Positions 5,090 to 7,146 of a stretch of DNA of 7,146 nucleotides are shown in pieces. Position numbers and translations under genes: made by a program. A model generated the notes under the pieces. It did not search any database, was not told the DNA's origin, and worked only from the letters and a program-made list of their open reading frames with translations. This stretch comes from Spirochaetaceae bacterium (GTDB lineage Bacteria > Spirochaetota > Spirochaetia > DSM-2461), in contig JAEINM010000211.1 of NCBI GenBank assembly GCA_016342385.1, positions 1-7,146 on the forward strand. Direction: 5' to 3'. Position 1 is the first letter of the stretch. Every line of letters begins with the position of its first letter.

Positions 5090-6216
5090 CCCTTCTTTGT
5101 GGCTAGGGATTTTACATCTAAAGCCTTTAAAATAAAAAGGTTTTTTTCTTGAAGGAGATCGACAATTAGACCTGAACCATCTTTGTACTCTGTCCCGTCA
5201 GAATCAATAAGAAGCATGAGTTCAGGCCTGAGAGGCGTGTTGCTATGAACAGAGATGACTCGTCCTATACTGGAATTGCTTAAAAGAACAATGCTTCCAA
5301 TGGGGTATATTCCCATACTTGAAATAAAACTCTTAACAACTGCCGGATCGAATCTTCTGGAATTATCACTAAGGATGTTTTTCATAGCAAAATAACCAGT
5401 CATGGAATTTCTATATGGCCGCTCACAAACCATAGCTTCAAAAGCATCGGCAACAGAGACTATTCGCGCTTCATTACTAATCTCTGTTTCCTTAATCCCC
5501 TGAGGATAACCAGCGCCATTCCATCGTTCATGATGCTGTAGGGCTATTTGAGCAACATCTTCGGAATAGTATAGTTCTTTAGCCATTATCTGATATGAAT
5601 ACAATGTGTGCATTCTAAGAGTCTTTAGCTCAGGTTCAGATAATTTCCCATTTTTATTTCTTATCTCTTCGGGTATCCGCAACATTCCACAGTCATGAAG
5701 AATTGCACCGATAACTAAATTTTGTAATGTTTTATCTTCCATATGAGAAAAAACACCAATAACAGCAGATAGAATCGCGCAATTTAAACTGCTTTTTGCA
5801 TAACCATCACCAGCACTGGAACAGATAATCAAACTGATAGTCTCATTCCTTTGCTCCCTGACATACTTGATGATCAAATCTGCCATGGTATCAATAGCTG
5901 TTGTATTAAAACTTTCTTTTTTGGAAATCCTATTGAATATATCTGTGAGAAAAGAAACGGCATTTTTATAAAAGTGAACAGAATCACTATCGGCGGATAA
6001 TCCGAAAAACTCAAAATCAGCTTTAACATCTGCAGGGGTATGATCAATCACAGAGCCTTCAGTGGTAACCTCTTCGACTCCCCACTGAACTAATCTCTGA
6101 AGATCTTTTTCTCTGATAGCGACTCCAGCCGGAACAAGGATAACATCATCTTCGACAAAAACCGATGCATCAAATTCCATTCCGACCTGTAAGTCTGCAA
6201 CTTTTATTATGTTCAT
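5086..6216 (-). CDS. HD-GYP domain protein with degenerate metal site
   Basis: This encodes 376 residues from the ATG at 6216, chosen because AGGAAGGG lies just upstream and MNIIKVADLQVGMEF is the usual N terminus of this class. An ATG at 6246 would add ten residues but has no Shine-Dalgarno. An N-terminal small domain (1-55, LVPAGVAIREKDLQRL) precedes the HD-GYP domain (about 130-305): H174-D175 in ILHDCGMLRIPEEI, H203, H228-H229 in QHHERWNGAGYP, and D257 in VADAFEAM followed by ERPYR. A C-terminal strand-rich tail (305-366, YPIGSIVLLSNSSIGRV) is typical. The family hydrolyses cyclic-di-GMP. However, the first metal-ligand His of YxxHSxN is Ser142 (YAKSSLN), and the Lys of HDxGK is Met178. 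It may be a weak enzyme or a non-catalytic binder. It is cytoplasmic, with no membrane helix or receiver domain. Confidence 0.93.
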   Translation of the reverse strand: MNIIKVADLQVGMEFDASVFVEDDVILVPAGVAIREKDLQRLVQWGVEEVTTEGSVIDHTPADVKADFEFFGLSADSDSVHFYKNAVSFLTDIFNRISKKESFNTTAIDTMADLIIKYVREQRNETISLIICSSAGDGYAKSSLNCAILSAVIGVFSHMEDKTLQNLVIGAILHDCGMLRIPEEIRNKNGKLSEPELKTLRMHTLYSYQIMAKELYYSEDVAQIALQHHERWNGAGYPQGIKETEISNEARIVSVADAFEAMVCERPYRNSMTGYFAMKNILSDNSRRFDPAVVKSFISSMGIYPIGSIVLLSNSSIGRVISVHSNTPLRPELMLLIDSDGTEYKDGSGLIVDLLQEKNLFILKALDVKSLATKKG

Positions 6217-6227
6217 TATCCCTTCCT
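6217..6227 (-). promoter_or_regulatory. ribosome-binding site deciding the HD-GYP start
   Basis: AGGAAGGG (plus-strand 6220-6227), read on the minus strand, puts AGGA 7 nt before the ATG at 6214-6216. The in-frame ATG ten codons upstream has only AT-rich sequence before it, so the downstream start is preferred. Confidence 0.65.
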
Positions 6228-6306
6228 GACTGAGTAAAAACCCCATATATATTAAATAAGAAATGACTTATATGACCTTTATGGATCAATACTCTTTTGC
6301 CCTATT

Positions 6307-6312
6307 ATTATA
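6307..6312 (-). promoter_or_regulatory. possible -10 element for the HD-GYP gene
   Basis: A perfect TATAAT on the minus strand would start transcription near 6300, giving a leader of about 84 nt. The hexamer 17 bp upstream (TGGTAA) matches the -35 consensus at only 3 of 6. Since rplS ends in a strong terminator, the gene needs a promoter in this 230-bp gap, and this is the best candidate I see. Confidence 0.3.
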
Positions 6313-6390
6313 ACTGATAGTTTGAAGCTTTACCATTAAGATTTTCTAAAGAAAATGAATATTTAATAACATTCCTGTAAAAATCTGAAA

Positions 6391-6425
6391 ATAAAAAAAC
6401 CGGATACATTAAAATGATCCGGTTT
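6391..6425 (-). terminator. Rho-independent terminator of the trmD-rplS transcript
   Basis: AAACCGGAT (6397-6405) and ATCCGGTTT (6417-6425) form a perfect 9-bp stem. The inner CATT/AATG can pair further around one bulged A. Read on the minus strand the stem runs into seven T, an A and more T. It lies 21 bp after the rplS stop and closes that operon. Confidence 0.9.
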
Positions 6426-6446
6426 ATTCAGTAAATGTGACTAAAA

Positions 6447-6821
6447 CTACTTAGCTTCTACTTTTTTGCTGGTTTTCTTTCTGATAAGTTCTTTTACTTT
6501 TGCTGCTTTTCCAACTCTGTCTCTAATGTAATAGAGTTTTGCTCTTCGGGCTTTACCATGTCTTGTTACTTCGATTTTATCAATTTTCGGCGAGCTTAAA
6601 GGGAAAATCCTTTCAACTCCTACACCATGTGACATTTTTCGCACTGTAACAGTTCTGGAAATACCACTGTTGTTTAAGGCTAAAGCGAGACCTTCATAGA
6701 CCTGAATCCGCTCTGTTTTACCTTCAATAATCTTGTAATAAACTTTAATTGTATCACCAATGTTAAAGTTTTCGTTGTTCTCTTTAACCTGATCAGACTC
6801 AATCGATTTAATTATATCCAT
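6447..6821 (-). CDS. rplS: 50S ribosomal protein L19
   Basis: This 124-residue basic protein sits at the 30S-50S interface. The family core is clear: VYEGLALALNNSGISRTVTVRK, GVGVERIFPLSSPKID, then RHGKARRAKLYYIRDRVGKAAKVKE. A short Lys-rich tail ends it. The insert NNSG in place of the usual charged turn is minor. The ATG (6819-6821) lies inside trmD, overlapping it by 14 bp in another frame. Its AGGAGG (plus-strand 6831-6836, 9 nt upstream) also lies within trmD. Co-transcription and coupling with trmD are expected, as in the common rpsP-rimM-trmD-rplS operon, whose earlier genes would lie beyond the window. A strong terminator follows. Confidence 0.97.
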   Translation of the reverse strand: MDIIKSIESDQVKENNENFNIGDTIKVYYKIIEGKTERIQVYEGLALALNNSGISRTVTVRKMSHGVGVERIFPLSSPKIDKIEVTRHGKARRAKLYYIRDRVGKAAKVKELIRKKTSKKVEAK

Positions 6822-7146
6822 TAGGTCCTTCCTCCTGAATTTCCATTTCTTTTAACAATTTTTCAGCTTTTACTGACAACTGACCATTTTCTAATAAATC
6901 CGGCCTGTTGGCAATAGTTTTTTCAAGCTGTTTCTTCAAACGCCAGTTTGTAATTTTAGCATGATGACCTGATAAAAGTATATCAGGAACTTTCAATCCT
7001 TGAAACACTTCAGGACGGGTATAATGAGGGTATTCAAGGAGTGAGTTCTGAAAGCTCTCTTCCTCAAGTGATTCCCTGGCTATAACCCCATCACACAAAC
7101 GGTAAATACTATCAACCAATACAAGAGAAGCGACTTCTCCCGATGA
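6808..7146 (-). CDS. trmD: tRNA (guanine-37-N1)-methyltransferase, 5' part outside the window
   Basis: The last 113 residues are visible, and the frame stays open to the edge. The enzyme puts a methyl group from S-adenosylmethionine on N1 of G37 in tRNAs, which prevents +1 frameshifting. The visible part starts at SSGE, the end of the SPOUT knot (usually TGGE), followed by LVLVDSIYRLCDGVI, the linker ARESLEEESF, and the C-terminal domain LLEYPHYTRPEVFQGLKVPDILLSGHHAKITNWRLKKQLEKT. By recalled alignment, the linker residue that is Asp in E. coli and Haemophilus (EEDSF) is Glu here. I believe this variant also occurs in other lineages. It overlaps rplS by 14 bp. Confidence 0.96.
   Translation of the reverse strand, partial: SSGEVASLVLVDSIYRLCDGVIARESLEEESFQNSLLEYPHYTRPEVFQGLKVPDILLSGHHAKITNWRLKKQLEKTIANRPDLLENGQLSVKAEKLLKEMEIQEEGPNGYN

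Noticed and set aside
5975..6000. GCCGATA motif resembling a flagellar sigma-28 -10 element on the minus strand
   Set aside because: It lies inside HD-GYP coding sequence (codons for Ser-Ala-Asp), and no TAAA-type -35 sits at the right distance.
6217..6246. Ten-codon N-terminal extension of the HD-GYP protein
   Set aside because: There is no ribosome-binding site before the upstream ATG, while the internal ATG has one and matches the usual N terminus.
1..7146. Mobile element, CRISPR array, tRNA or rRNA gene, toxin-antitoxin pair
   Set aside because: No direct-repeat array, transposase, integrase, cloverleaf or rRNA-like sequence was seen. The small coupled genes lack recognisable toxin or antitoxin motifs.

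Overview
The window is AT-rich chromosomal DNA carrying mostly housekeeping genes. It most likely comes from a spirochaete of the Treponema/Spirochaeta group. That placement is an inference from three things: the compact rpmF-acpP-rnc order next to cca, a periplasmic HEAT-repeat protein beside a lipoprotein, and a degenerate HD-GYP protein. No mobile element, CRISPR array, tRNA or rRNA was recognised.

Layout. A tRNA nucleotidyltransferase gene (cca) enters from the left edge on the plus strand and ends at 1000. It overlaps by 40 bp, tail to tail, the 3' end of a minus-strand block read from right to left: coaD (2722-2252), rpmF (2181-1993), acpP (1970-1731) and rnc (1722-961). A consensus-like promoter between coaD and rpmF starts a tight rpmF-acpP-rnc unit. 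Between coaD and the next gene, two promoters lie back to back with their -35 boxes 6 bp apart. One drives coaD, apparently as a leaderless mRNA. The other drives a plus-strand lipoprotein (2798-3367). A secreted HEAT-repeat protein (3428-4138) follows with its own promoter.

A strong bidirectional terminator (4190-4223) separates this plus-strand pair from a minus-strand group. That group is an Arg-rich CxxC/HxxC protein (4625-4209) preceded by an overlapping 49-codon small gene (4771-4622), and possibly by a 42-codon frame (4896-4768), each joined by an ATGA stop/start overlap. A gene-poor stretch of about 310 bp with palindromes lies upstream. Then comes an HD-GYP-domain protein (6216-5086) that lacks the usual first metal-ligand His and the HDxGK lysine. 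At the right edge are rplS (6821-6447), ending in a clear Rho-independent terminator, and the 3' part of trmD (6808 to the edge), overlapping rplS by 14 bp.

Function. Most genes serve translation and RNA maturation: tRNA CCA end, tRNA m1G37, L19, L32 and RNase III. Acyl carrier protein and CoA biosynthesis are linked in turn, because CoaD makes the precursor of CoA, which donates the phosphopantetheine arm of AcpP. The accessory content is the envelope pair (lipoprotein and HEAT protein), the small coupled cassette, and the HD-GYP signalling-type protein. No defence or mobile system is visible. The most novel-looking parts are the small cassette, the degenerate HD-GYP protein and the unusually dense regulatory junctions.
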